From Zea mays (lineage: Eukaryota > Streptophyta > Magnoliopsida > Poales > Poaceae), in NCBI RefSeq assembly GCF_902167145.1, contig NC_050098.1, forward strand, positions 114,738,207 through 114,802,206: a DNA stretch of 64,000 bases, given 5' to 3'. Positions 20,380-31,940 of this stretch are shown here, piece after piece (positions within the stretch are counted from its first letter, which is position 1; each line of letters begins with the position of its first letter). Both the position numbers and the translations under genes were made by a program. The notes under the pieces were generated by a model. The model was not told the DNA's origin. It made no database searches and saw nothing but the letters and a program-made list of their open reading frames with translations.

Positions 20380-23300
20380 TTAAAAGAAATTCCTAGAATC
20401 AAGAATATTTAGCTCATGCCTAAGTTTGTTAAAGGTTTGTTCATCTAGTGGCTTGGTAAAGATATCGGCTAATTGTTCCTTAGTGTTGATATATGCAATC
20501 TCGATATCTCCCTTTTATTGGTGATCCCTTAAGAAATGATACCGAATGGCTATGTGTTTAGTGCAGCTATGCTCAACGGGATTATCCACCATGCGGATTG
20601 CACTCTCATTATCACATAGAAGAGGAACTTTGGTTAATTTGTAACCGTAGTCCCTAAGGGTTTGCCTCATCCAAAGTAATTGCGCGCAACAATGGCCTGC
20701 GGCAATATACTCGGCTTCGGCGGTAGAAAGAGCTACGGAATTTTGCTTCTTTGAAGCCCAAGACACCAGGGATCTTCCCAAGAACTGGCAAGTCCCCGAT
20801 GTGCTCTTTCTATTAATTTTACATCCTGCCCAATCGGCATCCGAATAATCAATTAAATCAAATGTGGATCCCCGAGGGTACCAAAGCCCAAACTTAGGAG
20901 TATGTACTAAGTATCTCAAGATTCGTTTTACGGCCGTAAGGTGAGCTTCCTTAGGGTCAACTTGGAATCGTGCACACATGCATACAGAAAGCATTATGTC
21001 TGGTCGAGATGCACATAAATAGAGTAAAGAACCTATCATCGACCGGTATACCTTTTGATCTACGGATTTACCTCCCGTGTCGAGGTCGAGATGCCCATTG
21101 GTTCCCATGGGTGTCTTGATGGGCTTGGCATCCTTCATCCCAAACTTGTTTAGAATGTCTTGAATATACTTCGTTTGGCTAATGAAGGTGCCTTCTTGGA
21201 GTTGCTTCACTTGAAATCCCAAGAAGTACTTTAACTCCCCCATCATAGACATCTCGAATTTCTGTGTCATGATCCTACTAAATTCCTCACATGTAGATTC
21301 GTTAGTAGACCCAAATATAATATCATCAACATAAATTTGGCATACGAACAAATCATTGTCAAGTGTTTTAGTAAATAAAGTAGGATCGGCTTTTCCGACT
21401 TTGAAGCCATTTGTGATAAGGAAATCTCTTAGGCATTCATACCATGCTCTTGGGGCTTGCTTGAGCCCATAAAGCGCCTTAGAGAGTTTATACATGTGGT
21501 TAGGATACTCACTATCTTCAAAGACGGGAGGTTGCTCAACATAGACCTCTTCCTTGATTGGTCCGTTGAGGAAGGCACTTTTCACGTCCATTTGGTAAAG
21601 CTTAAAGCCATGGTAAGTAGCATAGGCAAGTAAAATGCGAATTGACTCAAGCCTAGCTACGGGTGCATAGGTTTCACCAAAATCCAAACCTTCGACTTGT
21701 GAATACCCCTTGGCCACAAGTCGAGCTTTGTTCCTTGTTACCACACCATGCTCATCTTGCTTGTTGCGGAAGACCCACTTGGTTCCTACAACATTTTGAT
21801 TAGGACGTGGAACTAAATGCCATACCTCATTCCTAGTGAAATTGTTGAGCTCCTCTTGCATCGCCACCACCCAATCCGAATCTTGAAGTGCTTCCTCTAC
21901 CCTATGTGGCTCAATAGAGGAAACAAAAGAGTAATGCTCACAAAAATGTGCAACACAAGATCTAGTGGTTACCCCTTTATGAATATCGCCGAGGATGGTG
22001 TAGACGGAGTGATCTCGTTGGATTGCTTGGTGGACTCTTGGGTGTGGCGGTTTTGGAACTTGTTCATCTTCCTTATCTTGATCATGGGCATCTCCCCCTT
22101 GATCATTGCTCTCCTCGTGAGGTGGCTCAACTTCTTGATCTTCTCCTTCATCATTTTGAGCCTCATCCTCTTCTTGAGTTGGTGGAGATGCTTGCATGGA
22201 GGAAGATGGTTGATCTTGTGCTTGAGGTGGCTCTTCGGATTCCTTAGGACACACATCCCCAATGGACATGTTCCTTAGCGCGACGCACAGAGCCTCTTCA
22301 TCACCTATCTCATCAAGATCAACTTGCTCTAATTGAGAGCCGTTAGTCTCATCAAACACAATGTCACAAGAAACTTCAACTTGCCTAGAGGACTTGTTAA
22401 AGACTCTATATGCCCTTGTGTTTGAATCATATCCTAGTAAAAAGCCTTCTACAGTCTTAGGAGCAAATTTTGATTTTCTACCTCTTTTAACAAGAATAAA
22501 GCATTTGCTACCAAAGACTCTAAAATATGAAACATTGGGCTTTTTACCGGTAAGGAGTTCGTATGATGTCTTCTTGAGGATTCGGTGTAGATACAACCGG
22601 TTGATGGCGTAGCAGGCGGTGTTAACCGCCTCGGCCCAAAACCGATCCGAAGTCTTGTACTCATCAAGCATGGTTCTTGCCATGTCCAATAGAGTTCTAT
22701 TCTTCCTCTCCACTACACAATTTTGTTGTGGCGTGTAGGGAGAAGAGAACTCATGCTTGATGTCCTCCTCCTCAAGAAAGCCTTCAATTTGAGAGTCCTT
22801 GAACTTCGTCCCGTTGTCGCTTCTTATTTTCTTGATCCTCAAGCCGAATTCATTTTGAGCCCATCTTAAGAATCTCTTTAGGGTCTCTTGGGTATGAGAT
22901 TTTTCCTGCAAAAAGAACACCCAAGTGAAGCGAGAATAATCATCCACAATAACTAGACAATACTTACTCCCGCCGATGCTTATGTAAGCTATCGGGCCGA
23001 AAAGGTCCATATGTACGAGCTCGAGTGGCCTGTCAGTCGTCATGATGTTCTTGTGTGGATGATGAACACCAACTTGCTTCCCTGCTTGACATGCGCTACA
23101 AATCCTGTCTTTCTCAAAATGAACATTTGTTAGTCCCAAAATGTGTTCTCCCTTTAGAAGCTTGTGAAGATTCTTCATTCCAACATGTGCTAGTCGGCGA
23201 TGCCAGAGCCAGCCCATGTTAGTCTTAGCAATTAAGCAAGTGTCGAGTTCAGCTCTATCAAAATCTACTAAGTATAGCCGACCTTCTAACACTCCCTTAA

Positions 23301-23640
23301 ATGCTATTAAATCATCACTTCTTCTAAAGATAGTGACACTTGTATCCGTAAAAAGACAGTTGTAACCCATTTTACATAATTGTGAAACTGAAAGCAAGTT
23401 GTAATCTAAAGAATCTACAAGAAAAACATTTGAAATGGAATGGTCAGGTGATATAGCAATTTTACCCAATCCTTTGACCAAACCTTGATTTCCATCCCCG
23501 AATGTGATAGCTCGTTGGGGATCTTAGTTTTTCTCGTAGGAGGAGAACATCTTTTTCTCCCCTGTCATGTGGTTTGTGCACCCGCTATCGATGATCCAAC
23601 TTGAGCCCCCGGATGCATAAACCTACAAAACAAGTTTAGT
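20380..23640 (-). pseudogene. pol: C2 pol (PR-INT-RT-RH), long frame with few lesions
   Basis: Protease motif WIIDSGCTNHMTG near 23590. A stop near 23525 separates it from a 988-codon open frame (23481-20515). That frame holds the integrase zinc-binding residues H94, H99, C128, C131; the DDE core D159 (HMDLFG), D222 (RSDNG) and E258 (VVERK); RT with [19 protein letters not shown] and YVDD at 717-720; and RNase H with [10 protein letters not shown] and STAEAEY. It stops at LRDHQ with TAA (20517-20515), where the duplicate copy has CAA. The normal pol stop would be 20380-20382. All catalytic motifs are visible; two nonsense codons disable it. Confidence 0.92.
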
Positions 23641-23704
23641 TCTTGATTTTAGGTACCCAAATGGTTTTGGGTCCTTTGACATTAGATACAAGAACTTTGG
23701 GTAC

Positions 23705-26268
23705 TCAAACACAAGTCTTTGACCCCTTGTGCTTGCCCCCAACATATTTGGCAACTACCTTGCCAGATTTGTTAGTTAAAACATAAGATGCATCAAAAGT
23801 TTTAAATGAAATTTTAGAATCATTTGATGCAATAGGAGTTTTCTTCTTAGGCAATTTTGCACGGGTTGATTGCCTAGAACTAGATGTCTCACCCTTATAC
23901 ATAAAGGCATGATTAGGGCCAGAGTGAGACTTCCTAGAATGAATTCTCCTAATTTTGCTTTCGGGATAACCGGCAGGGTACAAAATGTAACCCTCGTTAT
24001 CCTGAGGCATGGGAGCCTTGCCCTTAACAAAGTTTGACAATCTTTTAGGAGGGGCATTAAGTTTGACATTGTCCCCCTTTTGGAAGCCAATGCCATCCTT
24101 GATGCCAGGGCGTCTCCCACTATAGAGCTTGCTTCTAGCAAATTTAAAATTTTCATTTTCTAAGTCATGCTCGACAATTTAGCATCTAATTTTGCTATAT
24201 GATCATTTTGTTGTTTAATTAAAGCCATATGATCATGAATAGCATCAATGTTAATATCTCTACATCTAGTGCAGATAGTGACATGCTCAATGGTAGATGT
24301 AGAGGGTTTGCAAGAATTAAGTTCAACAATCTTAGCACGTAAAATATCTTTGTTATCTCTAAGATCGGAAATGGAAGCATTGCAAACATCTAATTCTTTA
24401 GCCTTAGCAATCAATTCTTCATTTTCAATCCTAAGGCTAGTAAGAGAATCATTCAACTTTTCAATCTTAGCAAGCAAATTTGCATTATCATCCCTAAGAT
24501 TGGAAATAGAATCATTACAAACATTTGAATCAACCTTAGCAATTAAATTAGCATTCTCATTTCTAAGGTTGACAATGATATCATGGCAAGTGCTTAGCTC
24601 ACTAGATAATTTTTCACACTTTTCTACTTCTAGAGCATAAGCATTTTTAACCTTAACATGCTTCTTATTTTCCTTAATTAGGAAGTCCTCTTGGGTGTCC
24701 AAGAGTTCATCCTTCTCATGAATAGCACTAATTCATTCATTTAGTTTTTCTTTTTGTTGCATGCTAAGGTTGGCAAAAAGGATGCGCAAGTTATCCTCCT
24801 CATCACTAGCATTATCCTCATCACTAGAGGTTTCATATTTAGTGGAGGATCTTGATTTTACCTTCTTCCTTTTGCCGTCCTTTGCCATGAGGCACTTGTG
24901 GCCGACGTTGGGGAAGAGGAGTCCCTTGGTGACGGCGATGTTGGCGGCGTCCTCGTTAGAGGAGGAGTCGGAGGAGCTCTCCTCGGAGTCCCACTCGCGA
25001 CACACATGGGCATCGCCGCCCCTCTTCTTGTGGTACCTTTTCTTTTCCCTCCTCTTGCCCTTCTTGTCGTCGCCCCTGTCACTATCACTAGATAACGGAC
25101 ATTTAGCAATGAAATGACCGGGCTTACCACATTTGTAGCACACCTTCTTGGAACGGGGCTTGTAATCTTTCCCCTTCCTTTGCTTGAGGATTTGGCGGGA
25201 GCTCTTGATGATGAGCGCCATATCCTCATTGTCGAGCTTAGAGGCGTCGATGGGTTGTCTACTTGATGTAGACTCCTTCTTCTCCTCCGTCGCCTTGAAT
25301 GCGACCGGTTGTGCTTCGGGCGTGGAGGGGCCATCTAGCTCGATGATCTTCTTTGAGCCTTTGATCATCAACTCAAAGCTCACAAAATTACCTATTACTT
25401 CCTCGGGAGACATTAGTGTATATCTAGGATTACCACAAATTAATTGAACTTGTGTATGGTTAAGGAAAACAAGTGATCTAAGAATAACCTTAACCATCTC
25501 ATGGTCATCCCATTTCTTACTCCCGAGGTTGCACACTTGGTTCACCAAGGTCTTGAGCCGGTTGTACATTTCTTGTGGCTCTTCACCTTGGCAAAGCCGG
25601 AAGCGACCGAGCTCCCCCTCGATCGTCTCCCGCTTGGTGATTTTGGTCACCTCGTCTCCTTCGTGCGCGGTCTTGAGCACGTCCCAAATCTCCTTGGCGC
25701 TCTTCAATCCTTGCACCTTGTTATACTCCTCTCGACTTAGAGAGGTGAGGAGTATAGTGGTGGCTTGGGAGTTGAAGTGCACGATTTGGGCCACTTCGTC
25801 CTCATCATAATCTTCATCCCCTACGGATGGTACCTGTACACCAAACTCAACAACATCCCATATACTTTTGTGGAGTGAGGTTAGGTGATATCGCATCATA
25901 TCACTCCACCTAGCATAATCTTCACCATCAAATGTTGGTGGTTTGCCCAATGGGACGGAAAGTAATGGCGTATGTTTAGAAATGCGAGGATAGCGTAGGG
26001 GGATCTTACTAAACTTCTTGCGCTCATGGCACTTAGAAGTTACGGACGGCGTGTCGGAGCCGGAGGTGGATGGCGACAAGGAGTCGGTCTCGTAGTAGAC
26101 CACCTTCCTCATCTTCTTCTTCTTGTCACCGCTCCGACGCGACTTGTGTGAAGGGGATTCCTTTTCCTTCCCCTTGTTGTGGGACTCTCCCGATGGAGCT
26201 TTCCCGTGGCTTGTAGCGGGCTTCTCGCCGGTCACCATTTCCTTCTTGGCGTGATCTCCCGACATCAC
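23705..26268 (-). pseudogene. gag: C2 gag
   Basis: Begins at ATG 26268, 32 bases after the primer-binding site. The 511-codon first frame has a Lys/Ser-rich head, the copia gag core (PPTFDGEDYARWSDMMRYHL, NRLKTLVNQVCNLGSKKWDD, NPRYTLMSPEEVIGNFVSFE) and the CCHC zinc knuckle CYKCGKPGHFIAKC. It stops at 24733. The frame then continues as a long coiled coil (24702-24160) with Asn/Leu repeats, and after a frameshift as a basic C-terminus (24040-23705). Large coiled-coil gag proteins are typical of Sireviruses. One nonsense codon and one frameshift. Confidence 0.88.
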
Positions 26269-26299
26269 TTCGAGCGGTTAGGCTCTAATGAAGCACCGG

Positions 26300-26313
26300 G
26301 CTCTGATACCAAT
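26300..26313 (-). other. C2 primer-binding site
   Basis: Minus strand ATTGGTATCAGAGC, complementary to initiator tRNA-Met, next to the 5' LTR end. Confidence 0.92.
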
Positions 26314-27470
26314 TGAAAGTCGCCTAGAGGGGGGGGGGTGAATAGGGCGAATCTGAAATTTATAAACTTAAGCACAACTACAAGTCGGGTTAGCGTTAGA
26401 AATAGAAACGAGTCCGAGAGAGAGGGCGCAAAACAAATCGTGAGCAAATAAAGAGCGAGACACGATGATTTGTTTTACCAAGGTTCGGTTCTTGCAAACC
26501 TACTCCTTGTTGAGGTGGTCACGAAGACCAGGTCTCTTTCAACCCTTTCCCTCTCTCAAACGGTCACTTAGACTGAGTGAGCTTCTCTTCTCAATCAAAC
26601 GGAACACGAAGTTCCCGCAAGGACCACCACACAATTGGTGTCTCTTGCCTCGGTTACAATTGAGTATGATCACAAGAAGAATGAGAAAAAAGAAGCAATC
26701 CAAGCGCAAGAGCTCAAATGAACACAACAAATCTCTCTCTAATCACCAAAGCTTTGTGTGGAGTTGGGAGAGGATTTGATCTCTTTGGTGTGTCTTGTAT
26801 GGAATGATATAGCTCTTGTAAGGTGTAGAAGTGTAGAAACTTGGATGTCATTGAATGTGGGGTGGTTGGGGTATTTATAGCCCCAACCACCAAAAATGGC
26901 CGTTGGAAGTGTGCTGTCGTATGGCGCACCGGACAGTCCGGTGCGCCAGCGATGTCAGCAGACCGTTGGCGTTCGACCGTTGAAGCTCTGACTTGTGGGG
27001 CCTCTGGGCTGTTCGGTGGTGCACCAGACAGGTCCTGTAGACTGTCCGGTGCGCCAACTGCGCATGCTCTGACTCTGGCGCGCACTGTAGCGCATTGAAT
27101 GCGGTTGCAGACGACCGTTGCGCGCGAAGTAGCCGTTGCTCCGCTGGCACACCGGACAGTCCGGTGAATTATAGTGGAGCGCCCTCTGAATTTCCCGAAG
27201 GTAGCGAGTTCAGCTTCAAGTGCCCTAGTGCACCGGACACTATCCGGCGGCACACCGGACAGTTCGGTGCGCCAAACCAGGGTGCCTTTTGGGATGTCTT
27301 TAGCTCTCTTTACTTGAACCCATCTTTGGTCCTTTTTATTGGCTTGTTGTGAACCTTTGGCACCTGTAAGACTTATATACTAGAGCAAACTAGTTAGTCC
27401 AATTATTTGTGTTGGGCAATTCAACCAACAAAATCAATTAGGAAAAAGGTGTAGGCCTAATTCCCTTTTA
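26314..27470 (-). repeat. C2 5' LTR (middle LTR of the tandem)
   Basis: 1157 bp, aligned end to end with 18436-19594. Has an extra segment GTGCACCAGACAGGTCCTGT near 27019 and other small indels. Its outer end is TTTTA rather than TTTCA. It is followed by more internal sequence, not by flanking DNA. Confidence 0.92.
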
Positions 27471-28579
27471 ATCTCCCCCTTTTTGGTGATTGATGCCAAC
27501 ACAAACCAAAGCAAGTATGGAAGTGCATAATTGAACTAGTTTGCATAATTGTAAGTGCAAAGGTTACTTAGAATTGAGCCAATATAAATTCTCATAAGAT
27601 ATGCATGGATTGTTTCTTTATATTTAACATTTTGGACCACACTTGCACCACATGTTTTGTTTTTGCAAATTCTTTTGTAAATTCTTTTCAAAGTTCTTTT
27701 GCAAATAGTCAAAGGTAAATGAATAAGATTTTGAGAAGCATTTTCAAGATTTGAAATTTTCTCCCCCTGTTTCAAATGCTTTTCCTTTGACTAAACAAAA
27801 CTCCCCCTATATAAGATCCTCCTCTTAGTGTTCAAGAGGGTTTCAAGATATCAATTTTGAAAATACTATTTTCTCCCCATTTTGAACATAATGAGATACC
27901 AATTTGAAAACATCATTTTAAAAATTAGGTGGTGGTGCGGTCCTTTTGCTTTGGGCTAATACTTTCTCCCCCTTTGGCATCGCCAAAAACGGATACTTGA
28001 GTGAAATATAAGCCCTCTCTACTTTCTCCCCTTTGGCAAACAAGATATGAGTGAAGATTATACCAAAGTTTGGAGAGTTGCTCGGAGCGACAGTGAAGGA
28101 TGAGTTATGGAGTGGAGTGGAAGCCTTTGTCTTCGCCGAAGTCTCCAATTCCCTTTTCAATACACCTATGACTTGGTGTGAAATATGCTTGAAAACACAT
28201 TAGTCATATTACATGAAAGCGATATGATCAAAGGTATAATAATGAGCTTATGTGTGCAAAACATTAAAAGAAATTCCTAGAATCAAGAATATTTAGCTCA
28301 TGCCTAAGTTTGTTAAAGGTTTGTTCATCTAGTGGCTTGGTAAAGATATCGGCTAATTGTTCCTTAGTGTTGATATATGCAATCTCGATATCTCCCTTTT
28401 GTTGGTGATCCCTTAAGAAATGATACCGAATGGCTATGTGTTTAGTGCGGCTATGCTCAACGGGATTATCTGCCATACGGATTGCACTCTCATTATCACA
28501 TAGAAGAGGAACTTTGGTTAATTTGTAACCGTAGTCCCTAAGGGTTTGCCTCATCCAAAGTAATTGCGCGCAACAATGG
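27471..28579 (-). repeat. C2 duplicated 3' internal segment
   Basis: Copy of 19595-20706 in the same orientation, about 1% different by eye. Contains the 3' spacer and the end of pol: 28579-28264 encodes the RNase H C-terminus ([31 protein letters not shown] ... LDSRNFF) with an intact natural stop at 28264-28266. Cut off at 28579 inside RNase H. Confidence 0.92.
28264..28579 (-). pseudogene. pol: C2 duplicate RNase H, C-terminal fragment
   Basis: About 100 residues of RNase H with no stop before the natural end. At the site where the main copy has TAA this copy has CAA (28399-28401 region), so it preserves the ancestral codon. Truncated by the junction to the third LTR; cannot be expressed as an enzyme. 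Confidence 0.85.
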
Positions 28580-28764
28580 CTTTTGGGATGTCTTTAGCTC
28601 TCTTTACTTGAACCCATCTTTGGTCCTTTTTATTGGCTTGTTGTGAACCTTTGGCACCTGTAAGACTTATATACTAGAGCAAACTAGTTAGTCCAATTAT
28701 TTGTGTTGGGCAATTCAACCACCAAAATCAATTAGGAAAAAGGTGTAGGCCTAATTCCCTTTCA
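28580..28764 (-). repeat. C2 third LTR, outer 185 bases
   Basis: Matches the outer end of the other two LTRs (TTTTGGGATGTCTTTAGC ... CCCTTTCA) and is followed by the target copy GTTGG. The junction AATGGC|TTTTGGG to the RNase H segment shows one base or less of shared sequence. Confidence 0.9.
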
Positions 28765-28901
28765 GTTGGTCGCATTACAGCTAAAAGTACTACAACGGTG
28801 AAAACAATCCTGGAGATAAGAACTCGAAGCGACGGCTAAAACGACAAAACAAAAAGTGAAGGACTATGTAGTCTAAGTGTCAAGGAGTTGTGGACACTCG
28901 T
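28765..28901 (+). repeat. C3 5' LTR, segment 2
   Basis: Continues the C3 LTR after C2 (GTTGGTCGCATTACAG; compare 46203 onward) and ends with CTCGT, the target copy of G2. Confidence 0.92.
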
Positions 28902-29991
28902 TGTCGATACCCTGAATCAGGGGTACCTCCTACTACAGTATGAAGAGCGGTGCCCGTACGGCGTTCCCTAACCGGACGGTGAACAGCACCCGACCCCACC
29001 ACGTGGGCGACTTAAGGGGCACCACGTGGTGAGAAAAGATGATACATCCCAGGATGTATCAGTTGGACCGGACCTCCGCGAGGGAGCATCGGACCCCTGT
29101 ACGCACAACCCAGACCCCCGATTACGATCCGGGACTCCCAAGTAAGAATGCCGGGTCCCTTGGATGGGGTCCAGATCCCTCCGAGTAAGGTCCGGGCCGC
29201 AACGAGGTCCTGGGACAGGGGAGACCCTGGCATAAGCGAGGGTCCGGTACAGACACGTGTCCAGGCCTTATCCTGTGCGCTTGCGCTCCCCGCTCAGGCG
29301 GAGACTCGATGCTGCCATGTGGCTTGTTGCCCGTGACATAAGCCAACGGGCGGAGCCTTACGTAAGGCCTCTAGGCCGCACGGTCTCTGCATTTATTGCG
29401 GAGAGGACGCGCCGCCTGTCCACCCTGCTGATAGGCGATGTGCCCCCTCAGCATTTAATGCGTCCTGACCACTCCGCTGGCAGGCGGCGCCAGGGCCATC
29501 CTGCAGACGGCGCACTTGTCCAGTCCATTGTCAAACAGTGCGCCTATGCAGCACGGCGCACTGTGCTCATCATCCCTTATACGAGAAGCTTCCCCTGCAC
29601 GCCGAGGCTACGCAGATCTCGGATGTCAGGACGTAAGAAGATTGCTCCAGCAACAAACATTAGTAGCTCCAAGTACTGCATCTGTTATGTTCCTGGGCCC
29701 ACATGTCAGGGCTCAGTACCCTTGTACATGCCCCCCTTAGCTATAAAAGGGGAGACATGCAACGTTACAAGGGGGGAAAAACAGACTCTGAACGCTCAAG
29801 CTTCCACATCAATCCAACACACAGTGGAGTAGGGTATTACGCTCCGGCGGCCCGAACCACTCTAAATCCTCGCGTGTTCATGTGCTCGGTGATCGCTTAG
29901 CAAGATAGGCAAAACGCTTAAGCCCCTTCCTCATCTTAGGATTTAGGGCGGGTGCATTCCGCCACCCGGCCGGAGAATTCCCTCTCCGACA
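28902..29991 (+). repeat. G2 5' LTR
   Basis: 1090 bp, TGTCGATACC ... CTCTCCGACA. TATA box at 29742 and CACGTG (G-box) cores at about 29003, 29025 and 29254 upstream of it. Confidence 0.92.
29741..29750 (+). promoter_or_regulatory. G2 LTR TATA box
   Basis: CTATAAAAGG about 250 bp before the LTR end; the same element occurs in the 3' LTR at about 35369. Confidence 0.65.
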
Positions 29992-29993
29992 TT

Positions 29994-30012
29994 TGGCGCG
30001 CCAGGTAGGGGG
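29994..30012 (+). other. G2 primer-binding site
   Basis: TGGCGCGCCAGGTAGGGGG, two bases after the LTR end. Identical to the G3 site. Confidence 0.85.
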
Positions 30013-30048
30013 CTAGGCATTAGGTTTTTGCTTGTTTCCTCGCTCAGC

Positions 30049-31600
30049 ATGATGGTGCAAATCGTGGAGCACCGCGCCGAGACTTTAACGAATTTCCTGG
30101 TGGAGGAAGAAGCTGTTTCTTCCACGCCACAGGTTCCCAACCACCCAGTGCCGGGCACTGCTGCAGTGCATGCTGCACGACAGCATACAACTGCGCAGAC
30201 ATCCCAGACTCCGTCGAGGGCGGCTCCGGGAGCATTGTCAGCAGCCAAGGAGTTGCTGCGTCACCCTCCAAGCTCCACGGCCTCACCAGGGGCCATGAAG
30301 CGGTGGCGGGACGACGTCGACTGACTGCTCGGCATGGCACATTCTACCTCGACCAGGTCGAGGCCACGGTCATCCCGGCGCCAACATGGGGCGTCGGCGT
30401 CTGTGCGTCCGCCCTTAGTAAGGGGCGCACAGACCAACAACCTCCAGGTCGAGCTCAACCACAGGCATGCGGGAGAGGACGCACGGGTCTCTTTAGAGAG
30501 GGCACGCGAGCACCGCCAAAACATCGAGGGTCGCAACCTCGATCAAGACTTCGCTGCGGTAGCACCGCAGGCCCCAATGGGCACCCGGTCCCAAGCGGGT
30601 GTCCCCTTGGCCGACGTAGGCTGCGCCGCTCTCGCGGATCATCTCCGCGCGGCGTCATGGCCATCTAAGTTTCGGCCACACCTGCCGGAAAAGTACGACG
30701 GTACGTCAAACCCGTCGAAATTCCTGCAGGTGTACGTCACCGCTATCACAGCAGCAGGTGGAAACACCACTGTGATGGTGACATATTTTCATGTCGCCTT
30801 GTCTAGACCTGCCCGGACTTGGCTCATGAACCTCGCCCAGGGTCAATCTACTCCTAGAAAGAGCTCTACGCGCGGTTCTTTGCGAACTTTGCCAGCGCTT
30901 ACCAGCAGCACGGTGTGGAGGCCCACCTCCACGCGGTAAGGCAGGAGCCCGGGGAGACTCTCCGGACGTTCATCTCCCGCTTCACCAAGGTGCGAGGTAC
31001 TATACCTCGCATTTCCGATGCTTCCATCGTCACGGCCTTCCGCCAGGGAGTATGTGATGAGAAAATGTTGGAGAAGTTGGCCACGCATGACGTGGAGACT
31101 GTCCCCACACTCTTCGCTCTGGCCGACAAATGCGCTAGAGCCGCCGAGGGCCCTGCATGGCACTTGGCCCCACAAACCGGGGCTGCCCAGTCAGGTGGCT
31201 CGGGTGCCGTCCCCTGGGACGGTAGGAAGAAAAAGAAGAAGGACTGTGACTACCAGAAGCCATGGTCCACTGCTCTAGTCATTGCAGCCGCGACCGGGGG
31301 CCGAGGTGACCGCAACAAACGCCCACGATCGCAGAGGGGTAACAACGGCTCATGCCCTGTGCACCCCAACGGTCGCCACAACGCCGCGGAGTGCCACGAG
31401 ATCATTGACCTCGCGAAACGCGTCAGCGAGCGGCGTGAGCAGTCTTCCAAGGACGGCTCCCCACCTCAACGCTGACCTGGCAAAGAAAAGGTCGACGACA
31501 GCGAGGTGGCCGCGGCTGAACGGGACCTCGGGTATCAGTCACCCGAGGGGGACCTAAAGGATGTCTTCGCTGGAGGCTCCTACTCCGGTGAGGACAACTA
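30049..31600 (+). pseudogene. gag: G2 gag
   Basis: ATG at 30049 (a second ATG at 30052), 37 bases after the primer-binding site. The same frame continues past a TGA at 30322-30324 into a region with WPSKFRPHLPEKYDGTSNPS, the start of the capsid-like Retrotrans_gag domain, then FHVALSRPARTWLMNL. A frameshift near 30850 leads to 30915-31475 (LRTFISRFTKVRGTIPRIS, VTAFRQGVCDEKMLEKLA, and a CPVHPNGRHNAAEC knuckle-like motif). It ends in the pre-protease segment DLKDVFAGGSYSGED near 31600. In a pol-less element gag could still matter for packaging, but this copy is broken. Confidence 0.82.
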
Positions 31601-31940
31601 GATGGACCCCTAGAGGAACCCCATGCTCCTCGATCTACGGGGCCGAAGCCTGCCTTCCCCCGGAATCCCTTCTAGACTCCCCACAGGTCCAGGCCTCTGA
31701 CAAGTCCATGCAGAAATGGCTACAACATGAGGATGAGGACTCCCTCATCAAACGCAGATGGGAACCCAGGTTCGGGACCTAGTCCTACGGCAGGTACCAA
31801 ACCAAGAAGGGCTCTGCAACTCTCCCCCAGCTAGGAAGGACCCTTCAAGGTGATGGGAATACGCCAACCCGGGGGTGACTATCTTGCTATGACTGAAGGA
31901 GTACCTCTTCCTGGCCACTGGAGCATCTCTGTAAGTTCTA
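31561..31940 (+). pseudogene. pol: G2 pol remnant: integrase C-terminus
   Basis: Directly after the gag tail the sequence switches to RTTRWTPRGTP and IYGAEACLPPESLLDS, residues from the end of the integrase core in Tat-type gypsy elements. EGPFKVMGIRQPGGDYLAM and the final GHWSIS follow. The join near 31590 removes protease, RT, RNase H and most of integrase in one step. Several stops follow. Only a scar of pol remains. Confidence 0.75.

Larger units (their letters stand above)
18436..28764 (-). mobile_element. C2: Sirevirus copia as a partial tandem with three LTRs
   Basis: Minus-strand element flanked by GTTGG at 18431-18435 and 28765-28769. Contents in plus coordinates: full LTR 18436-19594, internal region 19595-26313 (pol then gag), full LTR 26314-27470, a second copy of the 3' internal region 27471-28579, and the outer 185 bases of a third LTR 28580-28764. 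This is LTR-internal-LTR-(internal)-(LTR) with a deletion joining RNase H to the last LTR. LTRs begin TGAAAGGGAATTAGGCC on the minus strand, of the Ji/Opie type. Confidence 0.92.

Noticed and set aside
28996..29900. Plus-strand ORFs within the G2 LTRs (such as 191 and 177 codons)
   Set aside because: They lie inside LTRs, cross the TATA box and recur in both LTRs; no protein family recognised.
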